64,000 nucleotides of DNA from Adenophora triphylla var. japonica (Eukaryota > Streptophyta > Magnoliopsida > Asterales > Campanulaceae). Positions 24,005 through 33,470 of this stretch are shown one piece after another (position 1 is the first letter of the stretch; the number at the start of each line of letters is the position of its first letter). Location of the stretch: NCBI GenBank assembly GCA_022495995.1, contig JAFEMH010006957.1, forward strand, positions 18,501 to 82,500, given 5' to 3'. The notes beneath the pieces were generated by a model, which saw only the letters and a list, made by a program, of their open reading frames with translations, was not told the origin of the DNA and ran no database searches. The position numbers and the translations under genes were made by a program.

Positions 24005-24500
24005 GGAATATGTTTGGAATATGTTTGGGATATGTTCATTTTGGTTGTTTATGTTTTGGAATATGTTTGGGATATGTTCATTTTGGTTTGTAAATATTGT
24101 TGGTATTTGTTTCGGTTTGTGTTTCGGGAGATGTTGCCCTCAGACTACCATCTCGTGTGCTTATACACGATATGTAATATATAACTCGTATATATATACA
24201 CGACTTATTTCATTTTTATCGTATGAACATTACACGAAATACACTAACTACCCAATAATGTATCTCGTGTGTGTTTATACGAGATAAAAGAAAACATGTC
24301 GTGTGTATATATACGAGATGAGTAAAACCATCTCGTGTATAAGCAATCGAGATGGTAGTCTTAGAGCAACATCTCCTGAAACACAAACTGAAACAAATAC
24401 CAACAATATTTACAAACCAAAATGAACATATCCCAAACATATTCCAAAACATAAACAACCAAAATGAACATATCCCAAACATATTCCAAACATATTCCAT
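24005..24500. repeat. Long inverted repeat between the convergent MULE genes
   Basis: The left arm (about 24005-24172) and right arm (about 24330-24500) are inverted copies over some 165 bp: GGAATATGTTTGGGATATG on one side, CATATCCCAAACATATTCC on the other. The spacer of about 157 bp carries N6 dyads. Both arms show the same internal repeat of GTTTGGGATATGTTCATTTT. The repeat lies downstream of both the transposase and the PMD gene, so read-through transcription would give hairpin RNA. Confidence 0.85.
24148..24355. repeat. N6-dyad cluster 4 (between MULE genes)
   Basis: Six dyads. Spacers are gcttat, atatat, gaacatt (seven bases), gtgttt, gtatat and ataagc. The outermost two are the ends of the long inverted repeat arms. 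Confidence 0.8.
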
Positions 24501-24646
24501 AAACAAACATTGTATCCAAAATTTACATATCTCAAACATATTCCAAAAACAAACATTTTATCCAAAATTTACATATCTCAAACATATTCCAAAACAAACA
24601 TTATCCAAAATTTACAAACAAACATAAACAACCAAAATTAACATAA

Positions 24647-26940
24647 TCATGAAGCGTCTCCATATAGATCAATGGCCCGTCTAATCTTATCTTTCACATC
24701 CGCAGATAAACTGTCATCTGTGAGCAGCGTGAGTATGCCTCGTGCCTCTACAACCCTAGGCGGTGGTGGAACGTTAACTAGGGCATCATGATTCGGATTA
24801 GTAATCCGAACATGAGTCCTAGCCAGAACCACCGCATATACGTGGAAGTAACGAGGCTCGATGTGCTCACGGACGGGCCCCATCTACGCAATGTATCGAA
24901 ACCCCCCAAGCCGTCCTCTAACCAATCCTCCCATACATCATCACGCCCTCCATAGGACTTCTTGTACCCCTTTTGACCTGCTATCAATGAACAATTTTGG
25001 GGGGAGCAAGATATGGGGTCTCTGGGGATTTTCTCTGGATCCCAAACCGGCGTGTAACACGGTCGGCAAATACGCCTCCGTGATATCCCGGAAGCGTATA
25101 ACCCCACGGAAGTATGAGACCGGTAAAGCGCCTGGGTGGTGCGCGTAGGGAGTCCAACAAACCTAAAAATGAATTTGTTAGACACCCAAGCAACAAAAAT
25201 AATAATTTGTAAAACTTTAAATATAACTAACTCACCCTATCAACCCAGCTCATCGTGTCCAGGGTATACTTTGAAACTTCAATAGATGGGGCATATCCCT
25301 ACCACCGTATCAAGACGTACCCATCTACGAGCCCTCGGGCGGCCCTCCGTCCATAACGGGTCAATCTCTCTCCGGAAAACCGGAAAGTGCTCGTATATCC
25401 AGCCCGCAAATGTATGAAATAAATAAGTTAACAATGCTATAACCATAAATGCATGTTGTAATTATTAAATGATTGTTAAATATTACCTCCAAAAGACTCA
25501 AACAACCGCCAATCTGCTTGCATCCGTATCTAGATGCCTTCCCCAACTCCCGGTATAGATATGCCAACCCAGTTGTCCCCAGATAGAGCCCCCACTGGCC
25601 AATATCCACGCACAATGAAAGGTAGTCGAGGGCATCTTATCTCGAGTCTTGTCCACGAACAACGTGGAGCCCGGGAGGAACATGATGTACGTAGCGGCGC
25701 GCTCATCGTCGGTCCATGCTGGAAGGGGACTCAAAGGAACGGCGGAGGCCATCTAAAGAGTAGGTCGTCCCCTTCCGACATGTCTCAAGGCGTGCCCTGA
25801 TACCGGCTACGTCAGGCTCTGGATCCGCCTTCCCAACAGGGCCACCTGAACAGCTGATGCCTACAAATTGAAAATGAAATAATTAATAAAATTGATAAAA
25901 TTTATGAAATTGATAAAATTTATGTAATTTATAAAAAATAGACAAACAAACAAGAATATACCTAGGATATGAGTGACGTCACGCATAGTGATCGTCATCT
26001 CACCCACTCGATGTGGAAGGTATTAGTCTCGGGAGACCACCGTTCCACAAACGCCGTTAGGAGCGCCATGCTAGGCCGGCGAATGGTAGCATCATGTAGG
26101 AAATGGAGGCCGGTACCCTCAACACGAGCCCACCAAGCTCTATCATCCTCCGGTAAAGAAGCATGGGAGAACCTGTTGATTCCAAACAAAAAATTATAAT
26201 TAATACTCCCTCTGTTTCAAGATTCATGACATTTCGTATGCCAATACCCGAAATGTTGGTGACATTTCGTATGTGTTCATACGAATGGTGACCAACATTT
26301 CGTGTATTGGCATACGAAATGTAACCGATGAATCGGTTACATTTCGTATATTAATACCCGAAATGTTGGTGACCATTCGTATGGACACATACGAAATGTC
26401 ACCAACATTTCTATTGGCATACGAAATGTCATCTCGATTGTTGATAATGTTTTGCAAATGGCTATTTAATAAACAAATCATATATAAACTTACTTATCTA
26501 GAATCTGCGCCTCGTTTGGCGCTTCAACACCGGCTCACAAGTGGCGTTCTCCCATATCTTACGGGCTCGATGATGACCAAACCCGCACAACAACCGTAAC
26601 CTCCTCGGGCCGCCACCGGGTTACTCTTCACCGCCACCGGTCATCCTTAGACCCTTTCCCCTTTCTCGCCCGTGCCTCCCGCCTCTTGCGAGGCCTCACG
26701 TACACTCTCCTCCGCCTCCTCCGCCTCCTCCTCCTCCTCCTCCTCATCATCATCATCGTCACTAGATAAATGTGCCTCCTGCACAGATGCACCTCGGGAC
26801 CGAGTACGTGAAGATGAATCCTCACTAGAATAACTACCCTCACTATCACTTTCCTCAACCACAGGCTCCTCAATCACGACTTTCTTGTCGTGAATCTTTT
26901 GCTCCGTTGATCCGCCTTAGCCGCACGCCTCCTCGGCCTT
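24647..26940 (-). pseudogene. Plant mobile domain (PMD, MAIN-like) gene in the MULE, decayed
   Basis: Minus-strand gene ending at TGA (24647-24649). PMD landmarks from N to C: a Glu/Asp/Ser-rich acidic leader at about 26877-26650 (runs of D and E) preceded by a basic KDKR-like segment; a HHRARKIWEN motif near 26560; RPSMALLTAFVERWSPETNT with FHIEW (26189-25995); then the core SPLPAWTDDERAATYIMFLP (25752 onward), TGLAYLYRELGKASRYGCKQ, GGCLSLLE, and after an intron WIYEHFPVFRREIDPLW (about 25400). The tail has RYFHVYAVVLARTHVRI. Frames shift at about 25990, 25750 and 25600, and again near 24880. PMD proteins (MAIN, MAIL1) act in silencing, and PMD genes are known passengers of MULEs and gypsy elements. 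The gene is convergent with the transposase. Confidence 0.75.
26222..26425. repeat. N6-dyad cluster 5 (PMD intron)
   Basis: Six dyads in tandem. Spacers are gccaat, gtgttc, attggc, attaat, ggacac and attggc, joined by short linkers such as GTTGGTGACA. The middle is a palindrome ACCGATGAATCGGT, so dyads before and after it are inverted relative to each other. Confidence 0.85.
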
Positions 26941-27017
26941 CCTCTTTCTATTAGAGGCCGTCGCAGGTTACGTCCCTACAAAAAATTAAATAAGAGACGT
27001 TAATATTCAATAACCAG

Positions 27018-27305
27018 TTGACATTTCGTGTGCCAATACCGAAATGTTGGTGACATTTCGTATGTGTTCATACGAATGGTCACCAACATTTCGTGTATTG
27101 GCATACGAAATGTAAACCGATGAATCGGTTACATTTCGTATGCCAATACCCGAAATGTTGGTGACCATTCGTATGAACACATACGAAATGTCACCAACAT
27201 TTCGGGTATTGGCATACGAAATGTAAACTGATGAATCAGTTTACATTTCGTATGCCAATACCCGATATGTTGGTAACCATTCGTATGTGTTCATACGAAA
27301 CGCAC
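27018..27305. repeat. N6-dyad cluster 6 (upstream of PMD gene)
   Basis: Eight dyads arranged like cluster 5 and clearly its homologue: gccaat, gtgttc, attggc, palindromic linker, gccaat, gaacac, attggc, second palindromic linker (ACTGATGAATCAGT), gccaat, gtgttc. The linker GTTGGTGAC is shared. The cluster lies 5' of the PMD coding region. Confidence 0.85.
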
Positions 27306-27750
27306 GCCGACATCTTCAAATTTTAGGCACACAAATTCGTATCCGATTCAAACAAAAAACCCAAATTAATGTTACGAAATCGCAATTAGAACCATTTAGG
27401 ATACGTTTAAACAACATTAAGCATTATATAATCCATTTTAGGCATAAATTTGTTGTTGGGTTTCAAATTTAAAATCTAGGTTAAAAATAATTACTTTTGG
27501 AGCGGCGGAAGAAGTGGATTTGACTTTCCACCGGTTTTAGGGAGGTTTGTCTTCATCGGCGGTGGTGGTCGGCGTCGGTCGTCGTTAGAGAGAGAGAAGA
27601 GAGAGCGTCGTTGTTTTTGCGTAGGTTTTGAGAGCGAGAGAGAGAATAGAACAGGGACACGGCGTTTGAAATGGAGAGGGAGGGGAAGAATTTTTTTTTT
27701 AAAAGTATTTATATGGGCATTTTAGTAATTTCATACTGCCTTGCATAAAT
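27306..27750. other. MULE right subterminal region
   Basis: No convincing coding sequence. On the minus strand it would be the leader of the PMD gene, with CT/GA-rich stretches (GAGAGAGAGAAGAGAGAG at 27587 onward) typical of plant 5' leaders. Confidence 0.4.
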
Positions 27751-27766
27751 GGTGCCTTGTATATAG
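27751..27766 (-). repeat. MULE right terminal inverted repeat core
   Basis: GGTGCCTTGTATATAG, exact reverse complement of the left end. The duplicated flank starts at once after it. Confidence 0.8.
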
Positions 27767-28064
27767 TAGGACTAGTAGATGGAATATATATACATGTTTT
27801 AATATATTCATTAAGTTTTTCATTCTCCACATCTATACTTAATCTATGTCATTTAGTTGAACATATATATGTGATTAATGTGAGTTTAGTTGAGAATCAA
27901 TTACAACGACTGCCCCTTTAGTTTCTATACTTGTAAAACTAATGGACGAGATTGTTTAGAATGACAATGAAGTGCATATACGGATTGTCATTAACATTAT
28001 AAATATGATTTTATGAGGATTTGTTAAAGTATAAACACATGTTTGGGCAATCCAAGTGGGATAT

Positions 28065-28554
28065 TGTAAGAACATGGATTGCAAAATGTGTATACTTAAT
28101 AAATATAAGTGACATGTAGACGTACATGTATAAATCATTATAATAATATTATTGTAAAGTATAGAATATTAATTAAATGTGTAGAATTCCCGAGGTGGAA
28201 ATTACCTATTTATGATGGGCAGAATGGTAATTTCACACCGCTTAATTGAAATGGTATAGTCCCTTGATGAGGTACCATTGTTTTCCTATATATAGAGGCT
28301 TACCATCAGCCTAGAAAACACTACATCATCCTTATATACTCTCTCCATAATCTGAGTTCTAAGGAAGGCATTCATCATCAAGAAGATCTACATTTCCCTC
28401 CTTGATTTTCTTCTTCTTCTCTTCCTTCCTTTGCAAGAACAACATCAAGAAACAAGATGAACTCAACAGGTATCACGCTTCCGCCTTCATCTTCTTCTCT
28501 TACTTAATCTAGGCTTGTGTGCTTTCGGGTTATTGGAATAGGAATGTTCCAACA
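28065..28554 (+). repeat. Copia 3' LTR in the duplicated segment
   Basis: 490 bp, about two differences from 7235-7724. It looks like a solo LTR with extra internal sequence, but comparison with 6937-7724 shows it arose by segmental duplication. Confidence 0.9.
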
Positions 28555-28795
28555 TCTGTATCTCTACAAAGCTGCCTTCAACCCCATCTGGATTGCTTGT
28601 GGGACCAATTATTTGTGAAACTGGTCCCACCAAAGGGCTAATAATACTTTCTATTTCCGCTTTTACAAGTTTTTTTTGTGTTCCTCTTTCCCTCTAAGTG
28701 AGTATTTAGCAATAAAACATTTGTTTTAATGTTTTGATCATGTGGCATATCACTATAACGCAACCCGTTGGGAAAGTCAAGGTTGATATTTTATG
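28555..28795 (-). pseudogene. Zinc-finger exon, duplicated copy D
   Basis: Minus-strand coding segment of the U1-type zinc-finger family. Unlike the left copy it keeps the frame at GGTCCCACAAGC, reading through GPTSNPDGVEGSFVEIQ to the point where copia interrupted the ancestral gene. It lacks the C-terminal part, so it cannot be a working gene. Confidence 0.55.
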
Positions 28796-28853
28796 TTCAT
28801 AAATGAGTATATCAAAATCCAAAATTGGGGTCCATATTTAGTTCACAAGAACT

Positions 28854-29447
28854 ACTAACGCTCCATTTGTTTCGACTTAAAATATTTTTTGAAAAATATT
28901 TTGCGTAAAATAACTCGTTTTTCGATGTTTGGTTATTTTTCGGAAAACGTTTTCCCAATTTTTTGGTGTTTGGTTATTTTCTGGAAAACGTTTTCCGTAA
29001 AATAACTCATTTTTCGGTGTTTGGTTGTTTTCCGGAAAACGTTTTCCTCATTTTCCGGTGTTTGATTGTTTTCCGAAAAATGGTGAAAACTTTTTTCGAA
29101 AAACATTTTACGTCATTTCTAAGGAAAATGACTTACGGATTTTTTCTAAGTAAAACATTTTTCGGAAAATGGTGTTCTCCATGTACAACTCATATTTCAC
29201 AAGGTACAATATTCTACTTCCTCATTCTATTCTCTTTCGTTTTTGCTTTATTCAAGAAATGATTAACACATTATATCTATAGTATAAATGGAAGTGGGGT
29301 GAACAGTTCTTTGAACAGTACCAAATGCCAAATTTCTCATTTTGCTCTCACTAAGTTGTCCCTTTCCCATTTTTCCCTTTAAAAAAAAATTAATTAAAAA
29401 AAACAAAAACAAAAAAAACACGTATCCTCGGACACGGGTTTTTACTA

Positions 29448-29509
<62 letters not shown>

Positions 29510-30008
29510 TTAAGAAGATGGTTCAATAAACCAAAATCTTAGTTCTTATTTTATTTTTTTCTTGGAGTTTTAATTAACAAATAAATTATCAATAATAAAC
29601 TCAAAAATTATGTAAAAAAAATAGATGGATAATATTTTAAGCCTGATTTTTTTTAAATATACATTATAACAATTAACTAAAAAATCACTTGATTTGAAGA
29701 AAAATTAAAGAAGAAAAGGAAAAAAAAGATTTTATAAAAAAATTAATAATTCAAGAATATATAATTTTGAAGACACTCATTTCAATAAAAATATATCATC
29801 ACATTAATCTAATAATATTCGGATTTCGAAAAATATTTTCATTAAACACATGAAAATATTTTCCTTATCAAACCGTCGAAAACATGTTTATTTCATTTTT
29901 CGAAAAACATATTCATTTTCCGGAAAAACATCTTCATTTTTCGGAAAACATTTTACAGGAAATCATTTTTCGAAAAACATTTTACGTTGAAACAAACGGA
30001 GCATTAGT
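28854..30008. mobile_element. TIR DNA transposon with GGAAAACGTTTTCC motifs, copy 3
   Basis: Duplicated version of the element at 8023-9150, with ends ACTAACGCTCC and GGAGCATTAGT. Its central (TA)n is much longer (about 29450-29503). The open frames of 87 and 66 codons here are read from this TA run and are not genes. Confidence 0.65.
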
Positions 30009-30207
30009 ATTGTTTGACAAGGATTCAGCGTTGATAAACGAAGAATCTGAGTATCATAGATTGTGAGTGTGAAAGTGGATTCAATTGGAAAAAAATTATT
30101 ACTCCCTCCATCCCAAAGTGAATACCTAAAAAATTTAAATTTTCCATTATTCAAGATTATATTTAGAATTTTTTTTGCACATTCATTTCGGGACAAAAGA
30201 AGTACTC

Positions 30208-30899
30208 CTTCCGTCCCAGATTAAGGGTTCATCTTTCCCTTTTGGTCCGTTCCAGACCAAGGGTTCATTTCCATAAATGGCAAGTTTTTGAATATATTTA
30301 TACCCTTATCATCTCCATATATTTACAAAAAAATCATTCATTATACTCTTATACATTCTCTCTCCTATTCCCTACCATACATTTAACTACTATTCCTCCC
30401 ACTCATTCTCTCTCCTATTAAATATTTTTAACTTTTACATTCTCTCTCCTATTCCCTACCACATACTCCCTCCGTCCCACCTCACTTGACACCCTTGAGG
30501 TGGGCACGGGAACTAAGAAAAAAGAATACAATAAAAAAAATGTGTGGTAGAAAATGAAGAGAGAAAATGAGTGGGGTAAATAGTAGTGTTGGTTGAATAA
30601 ATTGAGTGGTGGAAAATGAAGAGAGAGAATGAGTGGTGGGGTAGAGTGAATATAAAATTATAAAAAGTAGGCTATTTTAGAAAGTGTCAAGTGAGCTGGG
30701 ACGGCCCAAAACGGAAATAAGTGTCAAGTGAGGTGGGACGGAGGAAGTATTTAACTTTTATATTCTCTCTCCTATTCCCTACCACACATTTAACTATTAT
30801 TTCATATTTCACATTTAACTTTTATTCATTTTTTAAAAAAAAAAATTAAGAAATGTGAAATCCACCCCATATATCCATGGTCTGGGATGGAGGGAGTAT
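30208..30899. mobile_element. Stowaway-like element carrying a nested Stowaway
   Basis: The left end CTCCTTCCGTCCCAG, by TA, and the right end CTGGGATGGAGGGAG, by TA, face each other. The interior repeats ACATTCTCTCTCCTATTCCC several times. A second complete MITE (30466-30747) sits inside. In the left duplication the same outer element is cut by the MULE. Confidence 0.65.
30466..30747. mobile_element. Stowaway MITE, nested
   Basis: CTCCCTCCGTCCCACCTCAC at the left and GTGAGGTGGGACGGAGGAAG at the right, flanked by TA. 282 bp. Internal sequence has no gene. Confidence 0.8.
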
Positions 30900-30980
30900 A
30901 ACTTTTCCTTTTTAAAAAGTGTGCAATTTGTTACCTGACACCCATAATTAAGAAGCGTGAAATGGATCTCATAATTATCT

Positions 30981-31018
30981 TTGGGCTTATGTAAGCCCAA
31001 TGAATAATAGCCCAAAAC
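30981..31018. promoter_or_regulatory. Site II (TGGGCY) elements before SPC12 gene
   Basis: The palindrome TTGGGCTTATGTAAGCCCAA (30981-31000) gives one TGGGCT on each strand, and another AGCCCA lies at 31009-31014. Site II elements are common in promoters of growth-related plant genes. They lie about 100 bp before the first spliced exon. Confidence 0.5.
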
Positions 31019-31833
31019 TTGATGGTGTACAGGGAAGTAGAAGATGTGAAATTTGTGTTGGGGTTATTTGCGTATTTCCCAAATTCGTTTCTCTCCATTG
31101 GCTTCACTTCATCGGTAAGCCCCTTCTTCTTTCTTCTTTGCTTAATTAATTAGGGTTTATGTATTGATTTACCCATGCCAATCAATGCATATCAACGAAT
31201 TGTGATTTCAAATCTGCGTTTCTTCCCAATTTGTTAGATCTGGATCGATCGATTGAATTTTAATTTATCATGTATTTAAGTGCAAAATGAATTTCAATTG
31301 ATTTGCAATTGTTTATTGTCTGGCTATAAATTGATTTGCAATTAATATTTATACTAAAATTTCATTATTTTTTTGTCCTTCATCCCCAGGAAATCTTAGA
31401 GAACACTTTTGGTAATAAGAATAATTGGAAATGATAAAAAAAAAAAAGTGATAATCTGTATGTTAGGGCTCCTGAAATTTGTGCTTCTCGTGATGAACAT
31501 GAATATGATAGGGAGATAATGGCAGTCCATATAGCTTAAGTTTTCATTTTTAAAGATATTGTATGTTTTATGTTCTTAAATCACAAAATCATTGTCGTAT
31601 AATAGCTGATACAAATTTTTCAGAATTTCTCTATTGAACTGTGGCTAACGTATGTACCACGACAAGAGTTGATATGTGAAAGTAAAACGTTTTGTTGACT
31701 CATTTAGTTGGCACGAAATTATCCGGTGATTGTTTTTTAAGCGTCTATGTAAGAGTAAGATCAGGTAAATTTGTGTCTTTTTATGAATCATTACCTTAAC
31801 TTTCCCAGATTGATTCTCATGATGGACCCTGAC

Positions 31834-32093
31834 CAGTGGCAATGCCAGAAATATATTAAAAGGGGTTCAAAATAGTTACAAGGATGTAAATCTTTGTAGA
31901 TGTATCAAACTTTGATTTGATAGGTGTCAAGGTTAATGCAAATTCTTTTTTTATGTCAAATTGTAATGAATTGTTATTTTTAATAGGAAAAATCATTTCC
32001 CCCAAAATTGAAGTAACTACAGTGTCATTATCGTTATCTTTAGAGTAAAGGGGATCTGGTGACCCCCATCCCTTGGTTGTGGCTTCACCACTG
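31834..32093. mobile_element. Degenerate hAT-like MITE
   Basis: CAGTGGCAATGCCAGAAAT at the left and GGCTTCACCACTG at the right are diverged inverted ends of the CAGTGGCGGAGCC type, also seen at 37435-39264 and 62225-62466. No clean 8-bp duplication is left. Confidence 0.45.
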
Positions 32094-32226
32094 CCTATGA
32101 CTGTAGGATTGAAGTTATGCATAGAAAAATACATCTTCTCATCTTCTAAATGTTTTTGTCTGCAGCCATAAAGTGAAGGTTGTTTTGTTATTTGTGACAT
32201 GTTCTGCATTGCTGTTCTCGTTTATA

Positions 32227-32412
32227 CTCCTTCTGATCATAATAAATGTCGCACTTTTCATTTTGGTTCGTGAAATAAATGTCACATTTCTAAATAAGAA
32301 GAGTGATTTAGTGCAACATTATCATTGTATAAGCAATGTACAAACTAGTAAAGCATATTCTGTAGAGTGTGTTGACAAGTCAAATGAGACATTTATTTTG
32401 GGATGGATGGAG
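32227..32412. mobile_element. Diverged Stowaway MITE
   Basis: Left CTCCTTCTGATCATAATAAA, right TTTTGGGATGGATGGAG, each beside TA. Lies in the 5'-UTR intron of the SPC12 gene. Confidence 0.6.
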
Positions 32413-32510
32413 TATAGCGTAGTCGTGGGATTTGAGTAGCGTGGATAACAATTAGGTGAACACCAATAGGCCGACTCCATAACTTACGTTCTGTTACTTT
32501 TTTCCGATAG

Positions 32511-32789
32511 ATGGATTGGCAAGGGCAAAAGTTAGCGGAGCAGCTGATGCAGATTTTGCTTGTAGCCTTTGGAGTGGTTGCATTTATAACAGGCTATGCA
32601 TTGGGATCATTTCAGTTGATGTTTTTTATCTACTCCGGGGGAGTTGTTTTAACTACTTTGATCACCGTCCCAAATTGGCCTTTCTTTAACCGTCACCCTC
32701 TCAAGTGGTTGGACCCAAGCGAGGCTAGTAAGCATCCAAAACCAGAGTCCACTGTTTCTAATCCAAAGAAGAAAGCCACTAAGAAGTAG
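32511..32789 (+). CDS. SPCS1: Signal peptidase complex subunit 1 (SPC12 / SPCS1)
   Basis: Small non-catalytic subunit of the ER signal peptidase, which removes signal peptides from secretory proteins. It is a complete 92-residue product in one exon, starting MDWQGQKLAEQLMQ. Two membrane segments are visible at about residues 11-31 and 33-53. They are followed by the family hallmark PNWPFFNRHPLKWLDP (about 54-69) and a Lys-rich cytosolic tail ending KKKATKK. Length and arrangement match plant SPC12. The start is fixed by the acceptor that ends one base before the ATG, and by family similarity beginning at MDWQ. The gene stands alone on the plus strand. Intact. Confidence 0.93.
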   Translation: MDWQGQKLAEQLMQILLVAFGVVAFITGYALGSFQLMFFIYSGGVVLTTLITVPNWPFFNRHPLKWLDPSEASKHPKPESTVSNPKKKATKK

Positions 32790-32869
32790 GTTATATCAGC
32801 GCTTTCGAGAATTTGAGATGTAATAGTTACTGTTTTTACTTTTATCCAAAATGAATTGCATTTTCTTGT

Positions 32870-33373
32870 GGAATCATCGGAAGCGGATTTTCGCAGTTTT
32901 TCCTTTTCGTTTGGGCTTATGTTTATTGTTTGGCTAACTTCTTGTCATGTTGTAGCCTAATATATGGAGGAGGACGAAGGGTTCTTTGTCGGGATTTTAA
33001 CTGTTCTGTGAAGTGTTTCGGGACTAGCTAATTTTAGTATGTTCTTCGAATTTCATTCGGACACACCAAATCACCGAATGTCAACTGCTGCGACCAATGC
33101 GTGAGCCACATCTCTCATTTTGCGAAATGAATAGGATGTTTGGTGGGTCCTGCATCTAGCACAATTAATCTCGATCTCACTACTCCAAAATAGGAGATGT
33201 GGCCGCATTTTGGGCCGTTGACTGCATACGAGCAGTGCATCTCGCGCTACAGCAGTTCTCGTTCAGTAAATTACACGACGAAACCATGACCTACATTTCT
33301 ATGCCCTGACATGTGTATCAGACTATCATCTGTGAAAACCAGACTTTCTTGATAATTGAAGTTGTGAGGAAAG

Positions 33374-33411
<38 letters not shown>

Positions 33412-33470
33412 AACTAGATTTCGTGTAAGCTGATGGCTCTATGCCCCAGGTGTTGTTGATCCGGTAAGCA
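32870..33470. other. Intergenic, poly(T) run
   Basis: No gene seen. It probably holds the SPC12 3' UTR at its start. A T run of about 29 bases lies at 33380-33408. Confidence 0.5.

Larger units (their letters stand above)
9502..27766. mobile_element. Large Mutator-like element (MULE) with transposase and PMD genes
   Basis: The termini are CTATATACAAGGCACC (9502-9517) and its exact reverse complement (27751-27766). Similarity continues inward (ACATACAAGGCACC against ATTTATGCAAGGCA). Inside are a FAR1-MULE-OTU transposase gene on the plus strand and a PMD gene on the minus strand, arranged tail to tail as in MuDR-type elements. No 9-bp target duplication flanks the element; the bases outside are TAGCAAATT and TAGGACTAG. 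Instead, both sides carry a 2.56 kb direct duplication. Without the nested LTR element (9.07 kb) the MULE is about 9.2 kb. Confidence 0.8.
27767..30353. repeat. Direct duplication, right copy
   Basis: Copy of 6937-9494. It contains a partial copia 3' end (to 28554), zinc-finger exon (28555-28795), TIR transposon (28854-30008) and a Stowaway. It differs by scattered single bases and a longer (TA)n. Its right edge continues naturally into the rest of a Stowaway element, so this copy keeps the ancestral right junction. Confidence 0.95.
31040..32860 (+). other. SPC12 transcription unit with a 5'-UTR intron
   Basis: A leader exon ends at ATCG with donor GTAAGC at 31115. The acceptor TTCCGATAG ends at 32510, directly before the start codon. 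The intron of about 1.4 kb holds a degenerate CAGTGGC...GCCACTG-type MITE (31834-32093) and a Stowaway (32227-32412), but no other gene. Transcript limits are estimates. Confidence 0.6.

Noticed and set aside
23991..24627. Trp/Phe-rich frames such as NMFGICSFW on both strands
   Set aside because: They come from the GGAATATGTTTGGGATATG repeat in the long inverted repeat; the mirrored frames are a result of that symmetry.
20671..26940. Sequencing error as the cause of frameshifts in the MULE genes
   Set aside because: The ERMP1 (2610 nt), HAD phosphatase (843 nt) and RPL17 (561 nt) frames in the same window are free of errors, so a general error rate high enough to give ten shifts is unlikely.
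9537..27305. CRISPR-like look of the spaced short repeats
   Set aside because: The repeats are interrupted palindromes with six-base variable spacers at irregular distances, in a plant nuclear transposon. CRISPR arrays have longer spacers, regular spacing and cas genes.
27767..28554. Independent second copia insertion (truncated, with LTR)
   Set aside because: The similarity continues past the LTR and its TCTGT flank through the zinc-finger exon, TIR transposon and Stowaway, so it is a segmental copy.
29263..29542. IYIYIY frames on both strands
   Set aside because: Read from the (TA)n microsatellite.
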